A DNA stretch of 34,118 nt from Eubacteriales bacterium (GTDB taxonomy: Bacteria > Bacillota > Clostridia > Christensenellales > Aristaeellaceae), in contig JAQUWD010000044.1 in the NCBI GenBank assembly GCA_028693055.1, forward strand, positions 1 through 34,118. Reading direction: 5' to 3'. Within the stretch, counting starts at the first letter, position 1, and each line of letters opens with the position of its first letter. A program made the position numbers and the translations under genes. The notes under the pieces were generated by a model. It had not been told where the DNA came from, ran no database searches, and saw only the letters and a list, made by a program, of their open reading frames with translations. This document shows positions 7,531 to 14,887 of this stretch, piece by piece.

Positions 7531-8229
7531 ATGAGGCAACCCTTAGAAACCTCGGCAATTTACGATGAGTTAAAGCAAAAGATTACATGTGGTGGCATTA
7601 AGTCTGGCGAATATCTTATCGAAGCGGAAATTGCCGCATCACATAATGTCAGTCGAACGCCTGTACGTCAAGCATTGCGAAACCTTGAAGATGACGGTCT
7701 TGTGAAAATCGTCCCAAGGAAAGGAACCTATGTGAAATTCTTAAGTTCCGAAGATGTTATTGAAGTTTATCAAGCTGCTGAAGCGTTGGAAGGGATGGCC
7801 ATTTTTTTGATCGCAATGAACGATCAACGCGATGTCAAAGAGTGGCGAAAGCTGAACGACCGTATGAAAGAAGCCTTGGATAGGCATGACATTGTTACAT
7901 GGTGTGGATTGGATGAAAAATTTCATGAGATGATGTACGAGTGCTGTGGTAATTCGGTCATAGTCCATCTGTACGATCATCTACGGGTCAACATGAGGCG
8001 TGTGCGCACTTTTTATTCATCGCTTTGGCATGATAAACAGTTGTCATGCCATGAACACGAAAGATTGTTGAATAAAATCGAAGAAGGGGATGCCAAAGGT
8101 GCGAGAATCATTATTCAGAATCATTATCGTGTGGTTTTGAACCATGCTTCGTTGATGCTGGGGCTGGAAACTTCCACGCATAATTACAAGTCTATGCCAT
8201 TGGATGATGAAAACCCAGCCAAGCAATAA
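7531..8229 (+). CDS. GntR-family transcriptional regulator (FadR subfamily)
   Basis: This 232-aa regulator has an N-terminal winged helix (about 10-70) with the family pattern AEIAASHNVSRTPVRQALRNLEDDGLV, and a C-terminal all-helical FCD ligand-binding domain (about 80-215). The FCD metal/ligand residues include the Asp and His of LDEKFHEMMYE and later HEHERLL and QNHYR. The ATG at 7531 follows AAAGGAGG. It is divergent from the sugar-acid operon, so it most likely represses that operon and responds to a pathway acid. The ligand is not known. Confidence 0.92.
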   Translation: MRQPLETSAIYDELKQKITCGGIKSGEYLIEAEIAASHNVSRTPVRQALRNLEDDGLVKIVPRKGTYVKFLSSEDVIEVYQAAEALEGMAIFLIAMNDQRDVKEWRKLNDRMKEALDRHDIVTWCGLDEKFHEMMYECCGNSVIVHLYDHLRVNMRRVRTFYSSLWHDKQLSCHEHERLLNKIEEGDAKGARIIIQNHYRVVLNHASLMLGLETSTHNYKSMPLDDENPAKQ

Positions 8230-8298
8230 AGTCGAAACGAAAAAAGTCAATATCATGCGTAAAACTTCCTTTGGGTTTTGCTAAGGCAAGGCGCATCT

Positions 8299-8322
8299 GC
8301 ACTTCTGTGCTTCTTGAAGTGC
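8299..8322 (+). terminator. Weak hairpin after the GntR gene
   Basis: GCACTTC and GAAGTGC form a 7-bp stem about 70 bp past the GntR stop. There is no clean T-run, so it is only a possible terminator. Confidence 0.3.
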
Positions 8323-8404
8323 AAGCTATATTAAGGCACGTAATTTGAGCTGTATACGACGGCAATCGCTTTATCCTTTGACGGAGGCAAATTTCTTTTT
8401 AGAT

Positions 8405-8650
8405 TTACAGTATTTCTTCCGAACAAAACCGCTTGGCAAGATAGAGAAAATCCTTTGCTGAACTCGTAAGAAACTTGTTTTCATGCCATACCAAAAAGTG
8501 AAGCCGTTCAAAATCGTCATCTATGAGTTTTCGCGTGACGATCTGCCCACGCTCCACACCCGTATGAATCAGCTGTTCCGGCAAAATGGAAATGCCAAGT
8601 CCCATGCTCACAGCGCGTACCAGTGCTTGGGTGCTGGCGCTTTCCCACAT
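8405..8650 (-). pseudogene. LysR-family regulator, C-terminal remnant
   Basis: This 81-aa frame matches the end of a LysR substrate-binding domain: SASTQALVRAVSMGLGISILPEQL, then the closing strand and helix up to the stop. The DNA-binding domain and about 200 residues are missing. There is no start signal, and the sequence upstream of 8650 shows no LysR features. It marks a break at the left edge of the conjugative-element region. Confidence 0.75.
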
Positions 8651-8830
8651 GGGCGAAACGGAGAGATTAAGGGGCGAAGAACTGCTGAAGTGTTATACGG
8701 CCTATGCTCTCCTATTATACCGAGTTTATTAGTTGAAAGTCTTATACTGCACGCCATTCAGTTGCCAACTCGTTATAATTCTTTTATCGGTATAATACTG
8801 GCAAGCAGGGCATGTGTTATAACACACATG

Positions 8831-8867
8831 CAAAACGGGCGAATTTGCTTTTCGGCAAATCGCCCGT
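8831..8867 (-). terminator. Terminator downstream of the YolD/polymerase operon
   Basis: ACGGGCGAATTTGC pairs with GCAAATCGCCCGT around a TTTTCG loop, with one unpaired base. The minus strand runs on into TTTTG. It lies about 145 bp past the YolD stop. Confidence 0.7.
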
Positions 8868-8874
8868 TGCTTGT

Positions 8875-8934
8875 TGGGGAGGATTCCCCAAACCCCACGC
8901 ACAATGCTTGTGCGGCTGCGCGCCCTTCGGGCGC
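8875..8934. repeat. Three consecutive short hairpins
   Basis: Perfect small stems follow one another: TGGGGA/TCCCCA (8875-8890), GCACAA/TTGTGC (8899-8913) and GCGCCC/GGGCGC (8920-8934). None encodes protein. The style resembles the hairpins in the repeats near 34.0 kb and near 23.85 kb. Confidence 0.6.
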
Positions 8935-9010
8935 TTCTATGCGAAGGACATCATTGGCAAAACACGTTGACGCCTGTCCAGCGAAAGGACGAAATCATAC
9001 GTTTCCGCAA

Positions 9011-9463
9011 TTACTCCACAGCCTCATCCATTCCGCGAAACAGCTCCCCGTCGATGGCAATCACGTCGTCAATGGGGATGTTTTTTTCGTTGACCATCAC
9101 GATTTGCCGCTGATGTTCATCTACGTTTTTGACGATACCTGTCACGGTCACATACACGCCGCCGTCCTTTTTTTCGTCATGTTGAAAGAACGTAATCACT
9201 ACTTCGGGACAAACCTTGAGATTCTCCTGAATCCGTTGCAGCTTGCCGTTCAGCAGAATTTTATCATCATCGTCCATCTCGATTCTTTGGTCGGTCAGCC
9301 GTGCGGTTTCCTTCACCGCCGCGCCATAACCTGTCAAAGCGGCAAAAGGCGCAAACTGCGCCGCACGATTCTCCGGCGACATCTGCGGATGTTTTTTCGA
9401 AACATGATGCGGCAGCGCAAGCATATCATCGTACCGATGGGGAGCGTTGGGATTGCCGTTCAT
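9011..9463 (-). CDS. YolD-like protein
   Basis: This 150-aa protein fits the YolD-like family of Firmicutes, small proteins encoded beside Y-family polymerases (as YolD with UvrX in Bacillus). Visible features are HVSKKHPQMSPENRAAQFAPFAAL near the N-terminus and a beta-rich C-terminal half with VYVTVTGIVKNVDEHQRQI. Its ATG follows AGGAGG and begins 12 nt after the polymerase stop, so both are in one operon. The role is probably to regulate the error-prone polymerase; this is known only by association. Confidence 0.85.
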   Translation of the reverse strand: MNGNPNAPHRYDDMLALPHHVSKKHPQMSPENRAAQFAPFAALTGYGAAVKETARLTDQRIEMDDDDKILLNGKLQRIQENLKVCPEVVITFFQHDEKKDGGVYVTVTGIVKNVDEHQRQIVMVNEKNIPIDDVIAIDGELFRGMDEAVE

Positions 9464-9475
9464 TCGTCGCGCCTC

Positions 9476-11005
9476 CTATGCTTTATGCCCGCCGATTTGG
9501 TGATTGCGAGAGATCGTTGTCGCGCCTTCTTCCAAATTCATGCCCTTTAGAATGGCGTTTTTTCCGTATTTTTTTTGAATGTGTAACGTGGCAAGCTGCA
9601 GCCTTTTCTCCTCAGCAAGCGCCTCGGCTTCCGCTTTTCGCTGGGCTTCCAGCGCCGCATAATCCGTGAAAAGGTCGAGCTGCTCCACCGCTGGCTTTTG
9701 CGCGGCGCTGTGTTCGTCAGCCAACCGATTGGCGGTCATGTTCACGCGGCGAATCAGCAAATTCTTGTCTACCACACGATCATATAGCGCCATCATCGCC
9801 TCCATGATCAGCTTTGTGGAGGAAGTTTGCCTGTCCAAATTTGCCACGCCATGCGCCGCTTTAGGAATGGCGCGTCCGTAAAAATCCGTCGTGACAGCGC
9901 CCTTATAGGCTTTTCTTCGTGCGGGGTCGCTGAGGTTCTCAATGTCATAGCCCACGGTCAATTCCATCTGATCGGTCATTCGTCCCTGATCTACCAAATC
10001 TAAAACGATCAATTCCGTCATTTCACGGACGATGAGTTTTCCCTTTTCAAAGGAATAGGGGCATTGCAAAACCTGTCCCGTGCCAAAGCTGTTGCTGGAC
10101 GGTTTATACGCTTTGACTTGTGCGATTGTGCAGGGTTCCCAGCCCCATGCGTGGTCGATGAGCAACTCGGCATTCACCCCAAACAGCTTGTAAAGCAAGT
10201 CCTCATTGTAATAATCCGTTTCGTCGCCAAGAGAGCATCGCGCAATGTCACCCATGGTGAAAAGCCCTAAATCCTCCAGTTTTTTGACGTAGCCGCGGCC
10301 CACACGCCAGAAATCTTTCAGCGGACGATGCGTCCATAATTCGCGCCGATAGGCGGCTTCATCCAGCTCCGCAATGCGCACACCGTCCTTGTCGGCTTGC
10401 ACATGCTTCGCCATAATGTCCATGGCGATTTTTCCCAAGTAGAGGTTGGTGCCAATACCTGCCGTTGCCGTGATGCCCGTGGTGTGCAGTACGTCATGGA
10501 TCATTTTCATGGTCAGCTCGCGAGCGGTCAGCTTGTAGGTTTCCAGATAGCAGGTCACATCCATGAACACTTCGTCGATGGAATAAACGTGAATGTCCTC
10601 GGCAGAAATATATTTGAGATATACGTTGTAAATCTGCGTGCTGATCTCCATATATTTCGCCATTTGCGGCGGCGCAGTGATGTAAGCCAGCGAAAGCGAG
10701 GGATTGCTTTTCAATTCGTCGTTGTTGTAGGATTCACCCGAAAACTTGCGCTCCGGAGCCTTGCGTTGGCGCTCGGCATTGACGTTTTTCACCTTTTGAA
10801 CCACTTCAAACAAGCGTGCGCGTCCGGGGATGCCGTAGGTTTTCAGCGACGGCGACACGGCGAGGCAAATGGTTTTCTCCGTGCGGCTTTCATCAGCTAC
10901 CACCAAGTTCGTAACCATGGGATCAAGCCCGCGCTCCATGCACTCCACGGAAGCGTAGAAACTTTTGAGGTCAATGCACACATAGGTGCGCCTGCGGTCA
11001 GCCAT
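9476..11005 (-). CDS. Y-family DNA polymerase (UmuC/DinB-like)
   Basis: This 509-aa protein is a translesion DNA polymerase of the UvrX/UmuC-like group. The first catalytic Asp lies in CIDLKSFYASVE (Asp 12) and the second acidic pair in YSIDEVFMD (Asp 144, Glu 145). The fingers, thumb (helix-hairpin-helix around KDFWRVGRGYVKKLEDLGL) and little-finger domains follow. Near residue 440 EQLDLF is a clear beta-clamp-binding motif. The C-terminal tail is charged and coiled-coil-like. AGGAGG precedes the ATG. Mobile elements often carry such polymerases for replication past damage. Confidence 0.95.
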   Translation of the reverse strand: MADRRRTYVCIDLKSFYASVECMERGLDPMVTNLVVADESRTEKTICLAVSPSLKTYGIPGRARLFEVVQKVKNVNAERQRKAPERKFSGESYNNDELKSNPSLSLAYITAPPQMAKYMEISTQIYNVYLKYISAEDIHVYSIDEVFMDVTCYLETYKLTARELTMKMIHDVLHTTGITATAGIGTNLYLGKIAMDIMAKHVQADKDGVRIAELDEAAYRRELWTHRPLKDFWRVGRGYVKKLEDLGLFTMGDIARCSLGDETDYYNEDLLYKLFGVNAELLIDHAWGWEPCTIAQVKAYKPSSNSFGTGQVLQCPYSFEKGKLIVREMTELIVLDLVDQGRMTDQMELTVGYDIENLSDPARRKAYKGAVTTDFYGRAIPKAAHGVANLDRQTSSTKLIMEAMMALYDRVVDKNLLIRRVNMTANRLADEHSAAQKPAVEQLDLFTDYAALEAQRKAEAEALAEEKRLQLATLHIQKKYGKNAILKGMNLEEGATTISRNHQIGGHKA

Positions 11006-11037
11006 CCTCGCTTCCTCCTATCATGGTCGTTACTAGG

Positions 11038-11043
11038 ATTATA
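11038..11043 (-). promoter_or_regulatory. Probable -10 box of the polymerase operon
   Basis: A perfect TATAAT on the minus strand lies about 32 nt upstream of the polymerase ATG. No good -35 is found at 16-18 nt (the closest is GTGAAT), so an activator may be needed. I see no LexA-type GAAC-N4-GTTC box. Confidence 0.4.
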
Positions 11044-11057
11044 CCATAGTCAAACAC

Positions 11058-11615
11058 TTATTCACGCCCAAGTTGCAATCTTGGCGGAATCATCTTTATT
11101 ATCATCAAATTGGGATCAAGTAAAACAATTTCTTTGTTTTGTTGATAAGCATATTTTGTTGTATAAAATGTACCGCCAGTGTGACGACCATTAAAAACAG
11201 AGAATAACGCAGTTGCATGGTCAACCATATAGCGATTTCGTTCGTAATAGCAATTACGGGTATAGCGCGCAGAAATTATAATTTCTCCATCTGCTTTCTC
11301 TAATAAATGATAATAACGTTCTCTCCATGTACTGTTCCAATGAGTTGCCTGTTCTTCATGCGGAATGACGCAAACCAAACGAAGATTGGCTAATCCATTC
11401 TCTTTCGCGAGCAAAATTTGTTCTCCAAATAAAATGTCCGCACCCCGAGCAGCCCCACAATAGAAGTCTGTATATCCCAACAGTGCCCGTTCGGTGATGA
11501 CCTGCTGTATCATTGTTTTGAGTTGAAAGCATCGAGTATCCATCTCGTTTTCTCCAAATGGCAATGATTCTGGCCTATGTCCGGTAAAGGCTACTGCAAA
11601 TGGTTTCTTTGGCAT
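11058..11615 (-). CDS. SLOG-family protein (YpsA/DUF1273-like)
   Basis: This 185-aa protein has a Rossmann-like SLOG fold as in YpsA. Visible signatures are VAFTGHRPESLPFG (about 8-21), FYCGAARGADILFGEQ (about 51-66) and a closing block ADGEIIISARYT with the acidic/aromatic end. SLOG domains are proposed to bind nucleotide-like ligands and are common in mobile elements and in defence loci. The function here is unknown. The ATG follows AAGGAGA. It is divergent from the XRE regulator, and their shared upstream region holds a strong inverted repeat. Confidence 0.85.
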   Translation of the reverse strand: MPKKPFAVAFTGHRPESLPFGENEMDTRCFQLKTMIQQVITERALLGYTDFYCGAARGADILFGEQILLAKENGLANLRLVCVIPHEEQATHWNSTWRERYYHLLEKADGEIIISARYTRNCYYERNRYMVDHATALFSVFNGRHTGGTFYTTKYAYQQNKEIVLLDPNLMIIKMIPPRLQLGRE

Positions 11616-11638
11616 GAGGAAATCTCCTTTTAAGTTAT

Positions 11639-11736
11639 CGGAATACCGTTATCTTAGCCGATGCTTTTTTCAATGTCAACGGTATTCCGTTAAACTTTAC
11701 CACCGTCTCCTGTTACCATTTAGTAACGGTATTTCG
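11639..11736. promoter_or_regulatory. Operator cluster between SLOG and XRE genes
   Basis: CGGAATACCGTT at 11639-11650 and its perfect complement AACGGTATTCCG at 11678-11689 form a 12-bp inverted repeat. A third near-copy, AACGGTATTTCG, sits at 11725-11736, 15 nt before the XRE start codon. The GTTAC/GTAAC pair at 11713-11727 adds further symmetry. The pattern fits autoregulation by the XRE protein and control of the SLOG gene. Confidence 0.7.
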
Positions 11737-11751
11737 ATGGAGGTGCGGGGG

Positions 11752-11994
11752 ATGACGATTGCACAAGCCGTTGTACAGAGGCTATATGAATTATGTAACG
11801 AGCAAAATATGACCATCAACAAAATCAGCAATATCTCGGGAGTAACGCAGTCAACCGTTAGTGATATTGTTAATGGGGCAACCAGCAACACGGGCATTGC
11901 AACCATCAAAAAATTATGCGATGGTTTGGACATAAGCGTTCGTGATTTCTTTAATTCAGAGCTATTTGATCATCTTGAACAAGAATTAAAATAA
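11752..11994 (+). CDS. XRE-family transcriptional regulator
   Basis: This 80-aa protein is a single Cro/CI-type helix-turn-helix domain. The HTH is ISNISGVTQSTVSDIVNG, followed by ATIKKLCDGLDISVRDFF, the typical C-terminal helices. I chose the ATG at 11752 because GGAGG is 8 nt upstream; the upstream frame has no ribosome site. It is divergent from the SLOG gene. The three copies of a 12-bp motif in the gap are the likely binding sites, and one of them would overlap its own promoter region. Confidence 0.9.
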   Translation: MTIAQAVVQRLYELCNEQNMTINKISNISGVTQSTVSDIVNGATSNTGIATIKKLCDGLDISVRDFFNSELFDHLEQELK

Positions 11995-12009
11995 GTCAAG
12001 TCATCCATC

Positions 12010-13398
12010 TTATCTCTCGATTTTATTAGCTTCTACCTTTCCATTTTCAAGAATCCGATCCACGTTCGCACGATGCACCAGCAATTCCTTCATCTCGTCC
12101 CGTGCTGCCCGATACTCCGCATAAGCAGCTTTTTTCGTTGACAGCAGCTCTACGTATTCCGCCTGCAAGTTCTTGATAGTGGGCAGCTTTTTCACGCCCA
12201 AATCGTCAAAGGCTTTCTTTGCCGCCTTGTGCAAAATAATCTCGACCTCATGCTCTGCAAGATACTTTTTGGAATACCCCGCCTTGCGATAAGCCGCGTA
12301 AACGTCGCGGGTCTTGGAGTAGTTGATGATGTGGGTCTTGAGCGCCGCGATCTCAGCCATTCGCTTCTCTGCGCCGCGTATCGTCGTAGACAAATGGTTA
12401 TAGCGAGAGGAATCGTCCTCCACCTTTTGCGTAAGCTCCGCATAGTCCAGCAGATGATGCTCTTGCAGATAAGCCATCGTCTGTGCCATCTGCTTGAGGT
12501 TAAACACCTTCGCCCAATTCTGATAGCCCCTGCCTTGACCAGCCCGCATTTTTGCCTCAACGTCGATGAGCAGGCTGCTCTTTTGAAGCACAGTAACAGA
12601 ATACTTTTTACGCGGCATATGTGCCCGTTCTCCGGCAATCACGGCACGAAGCTCATCCTCCGAATATCCTACACCCAATGAACGAAGACGAATACTTTGC
12701 TTCTGCGCATCGCACCGAAACGCGATATGCGCCCCGCGCTTGACCGAATATCCAGCTTCCATCATGAGCTGCAAAAAGGCGTTAAAATCCGCGGGCTTTT
12801 TCGCCAAAGCACCGTCAATAGCGGTGCGCACCAGATCACGATGAGACGGCGTCGTTTGCTTTCCCAGCCACTTGTTGTAGCTGTGATTACCGCGCTGCGG
12901 GTTCTCGATCACGGACAAATGATGCTCCATACAGACCAGATCACTCAAACGCGCCACAGCTTTTCCTGATCCAAGGAAATCGCGAAATTTGCCTTGACAG
13001 TCAAGCGTGGTGGAGTTGAAAATAATGTGGTTGTGGACATGTTTTTTGTCGCAATGGGTCGCCACGATAAAAGCGTGTTTGCCCTTGAGAAAGCGCATAG
13101 CCAGCTCGTAGCCCAGCCGATTGGCTTCCTCCGGTGTAACCTCGCCCGACTTAAAGGACTGCCGTATCTGATAGGCAATCACATCGTTTTTGTACGCTCT
13201 GCCCGTCAACGTATGATACTGGCGCTTGGCAAATAAAAACTCCGCATCGGCGGTTTTCGCGTCGCAGGAATAAGAGGAAACCATCTCGCCGCCCCGCGTC
13301 TTTTCGGGATTCTTAGCGTACTCCGTGCGGTCTGCCAGACATTTGGCAACGGTTTTGCCTTGATTCACGTGCATGGAAATGATGCGTGTGGTCGCCAT
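12010..13398 (-). CDS. MOBP-type relaxase
   Basis: This 462-aa protein is a relaxase/mobilisation nuclease (Relaxase pfam03432 type). It would nick one strand at oriT and pilot the DNA. The histidine triad of the HUH fold is complete: HCDKKHVHNH at about 115-124. A Tyr near residue 27 (RTEYAKNP) is the likely nucleophile. The C-terminal half is charged and helical (about 330-460). The ATG follows AGGAGG. It lies directly downstream of the MobC part, as normal for relaxosome operons. It appears intact although most transfer genes are broken. Confidence 0.92.
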   Translation of the reverse strand: MATTRIISMHVNQGKTVAKCLADRTEYAKNPEKTRGGEMVSSYSCDAKTADAEFLFAKRQYHTLTGRAYKNDVIAYQIRQSFKSGEVTPEEANRLGYELAMRFLKGKHAFIVATHCDKKHVHNHIIFNSTTLDCQGKFRDFLGSGKAVARLSDLVCMEHHLSVIENPQRGNHSYNKWLGKQTTPSHRDLVRTAIDGALAKKPADFNAFLQLMMEAGYSVKRGAHIAFRCDAQKQSIRLRSLGVGYSEDELRAVIAGERAHMPRKKYSVTVLQKSSLLIDVEAKMRAGQGRGYQNWAKVFNLKQMAQTMAYLQEHHLLDYAELTQKVEDDSSRYNHLSTTIRGAEKRMAEIAALKTHIINYSKTRDVYAAYRKAGYSKKYLAEHEVEIILHKAAKKAFDDLGVKKLPTIKNLQAEYVELLSTKKAAYAEYRAARDEMKELLVHRANVDRILENGKVEANKIER

Positions 13399-13461
13399 GA
13401 GAAACCTCCTGTTTGCATGAAAAAAGCGCGGCCTGCGCAGTGGCAGACCGCATGTTTTCGG

Positions 13462-14220
13462 TTATTTGATTGCCGCCATCTTGGTGAGGATGGCATTAGC
13501 CGCCTGCCAAAGCCGCTCCTGATTTTGCAGCACATCCTCCACATCAGCATCATAGACGCGACCTGTTTCATTGGCGCGTTTGGCGAGCTGATTCAGATTG
13601 TTGCTGGAGCGGCGAAGCAAAGAGATCATCTCCTTCAGCTCCGGCAATTCCAGCTTGACCACATATCCGTCGATGGCGATTTTGCGCAGATAGGCGCTCA
13701 TGTTGCGCGTACCAAGCTGCTGCATTTTGGAAAAGGCGTTAGCATTGCCACGGCTGTTGATAAGACCGTACTTTGCCATGAAATCGTCATACAAGGCGTT
13801 AAGCTGCGCCTGTGTGCGTTGAATGATCTCATCCGGCGCATTGTCCATTTGCTGCTCAATCAGCTCCCGTACACAGTCCCGTAGCTCAACCAGCCCTTTC
13901 ACCCGCTCCTTGGCGGTGGCGTTTAGTTCGGGCTTTACCATTCGGCTGTTTTCGCGGTAATACACCTCGCTGTTTACGATGGCATAGGAGAAATTGCGCA
14001 CATCGGGGTCAGCAGGGATGGACGTGTTGATGACTTCTCCCTCGCCCAAGTCGGGTAATTCCGCTTCGGTGATTTGCCCTGTGATATGCTGCATAGCGCT
14101 GGCAAGCTGATCGGCAAGCTCAGCGCCCTCGATGGGTAGGCAAGCGGTTTCCTTTTGATTTCCGTACATATTGTCATGCCACGCCATTTTGCCCAGCAGC
14201 ATATCGGGATGGTCGATGAA
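13462..14220 (-). pseudogene. Chimera: helicase/methylase fragment fused in frame to MobC C-terminus
   Basis: One open frame joins two unrelated proteins. The part at about 13732-14220 matches an internal piece of the giant SNF2-helicase/DNA-methylase proteins of Tn1549-like elements (HPDMLLGKMAWHDNMYG, ELPDLGEGEVINTSIPADP, VYYRENSRMVKP). The part at about 13462-13731 is the MobC relaxosome accessory protein from QQLGTRNMSAYLRKIAIDGY to its end, without the N-terminal ribbon-helix-helix start. Upstream the frame runs into ISAs1 DNA and has no proper start. Both genes are therefore broken, unless a fusion start exists that I cannot see. Confidence 0.75.
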
Positions 14221-14632
14221 ATACCTTGAAACAAACATTGACTGGTTGTACGGATGCGATCGATGGTCAGGATTGTCTGCTATTGGTGCGGTAAAAAGTA
14301 CAATTACCATAAAAGACACGACCACTTCAGAAACTAGATATTTCATCACCTCGCTAAGCAGCATTGATTCCTTTGCTCATGCTGTACGTGCCCATTGGGG
14401 AATTGAAAACTGCTTGCATTGGCATCTGGATGTAACCTTTGGCGAAGATGCTTCTCGTATTCGTAATAAAAATGCAGTTGCCGTATGGAATGTATTTAGA
14501 AAGCTGGCAATGGAATATATCAAAAAAGCACAAACAAACGGTGCTAGTATAAAGAGCCTTCGCAAACTAGCTGGTTGGGATTCTTCCTTCCTTGAAAAAA
14601 TTCTCTTTGCCTAAAAAGTAAATGCGGTGACC
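14219..14632 (+). mobile_element. ISAs1-family IS remnant, transposase C-terminus
   Basis: The plus strand encodes the last 130 or so residues of an ISAs1-family transposase, with stop at 14612-14614. Visible features are DWLYGCDRWSGLSAIGAV, HWGIENCLHWHLDVTFGEDASRIR with its catalytic Glu, and LAGWDSSFLEKIL at the end. The N-terminal two thirds are missing. The left side abuts the helicase fragment at about 14220 with no IS end. TGCGGTGACCGTG after the stop may belong to the right terminal repeat. Confidence 0.75.
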
Positions 14633-14887
14633 GTGATGGAAGGTTACCCGTCAAGTGTGTCCTACTGTTATTTTGGGGCAATCACATCCAATCGAGTCAG
14701 ATAATTCCATCAACAATTTTTTCTTGATACATTGCATGCGACATGGCAATATTAATAGCAATTGGAAAATTAAAGTAATTTTAATAAACTCATATCATAT
14801 AGATAATGCGTCTCTTAATGGGTAAAAGAGCTGTATGTATTGTATATTTCAAAGAACCTATTGAACACCGGCTTCATACAAATAGAA
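14615..14887. other. AT-rich intergenic stretch
   Basis: About 270 bp between the IS remnant and the DUF4062 gene. I see no gene, no clear terminator and no RNA structure. The base composition becomes AT-rich from about 14700, as in the DUF4062 gene. Confidence 0.4.

Larger units (their letters stand above)
8651..9010. other. Intergenic junction region with a cluster of hairpins
   Basis: No gene is seen here. The left part (8651-8800) is AT-rich with promoter-like TATAAT boxes. A palindromic segment (GCATGTG ... CACATGC) at 8810-8831 is followed by the terminator at 8831-8867 and then three more short hairpins up to 8934. This is the likely left boundary of the conjugative-element region. 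Confidence 0.5.

Noticed and set aside
14171-14218. Extended start of the ISAs1 remnant frame
   Set aside because: This stretch is antisense helicase fragment, not transposase.
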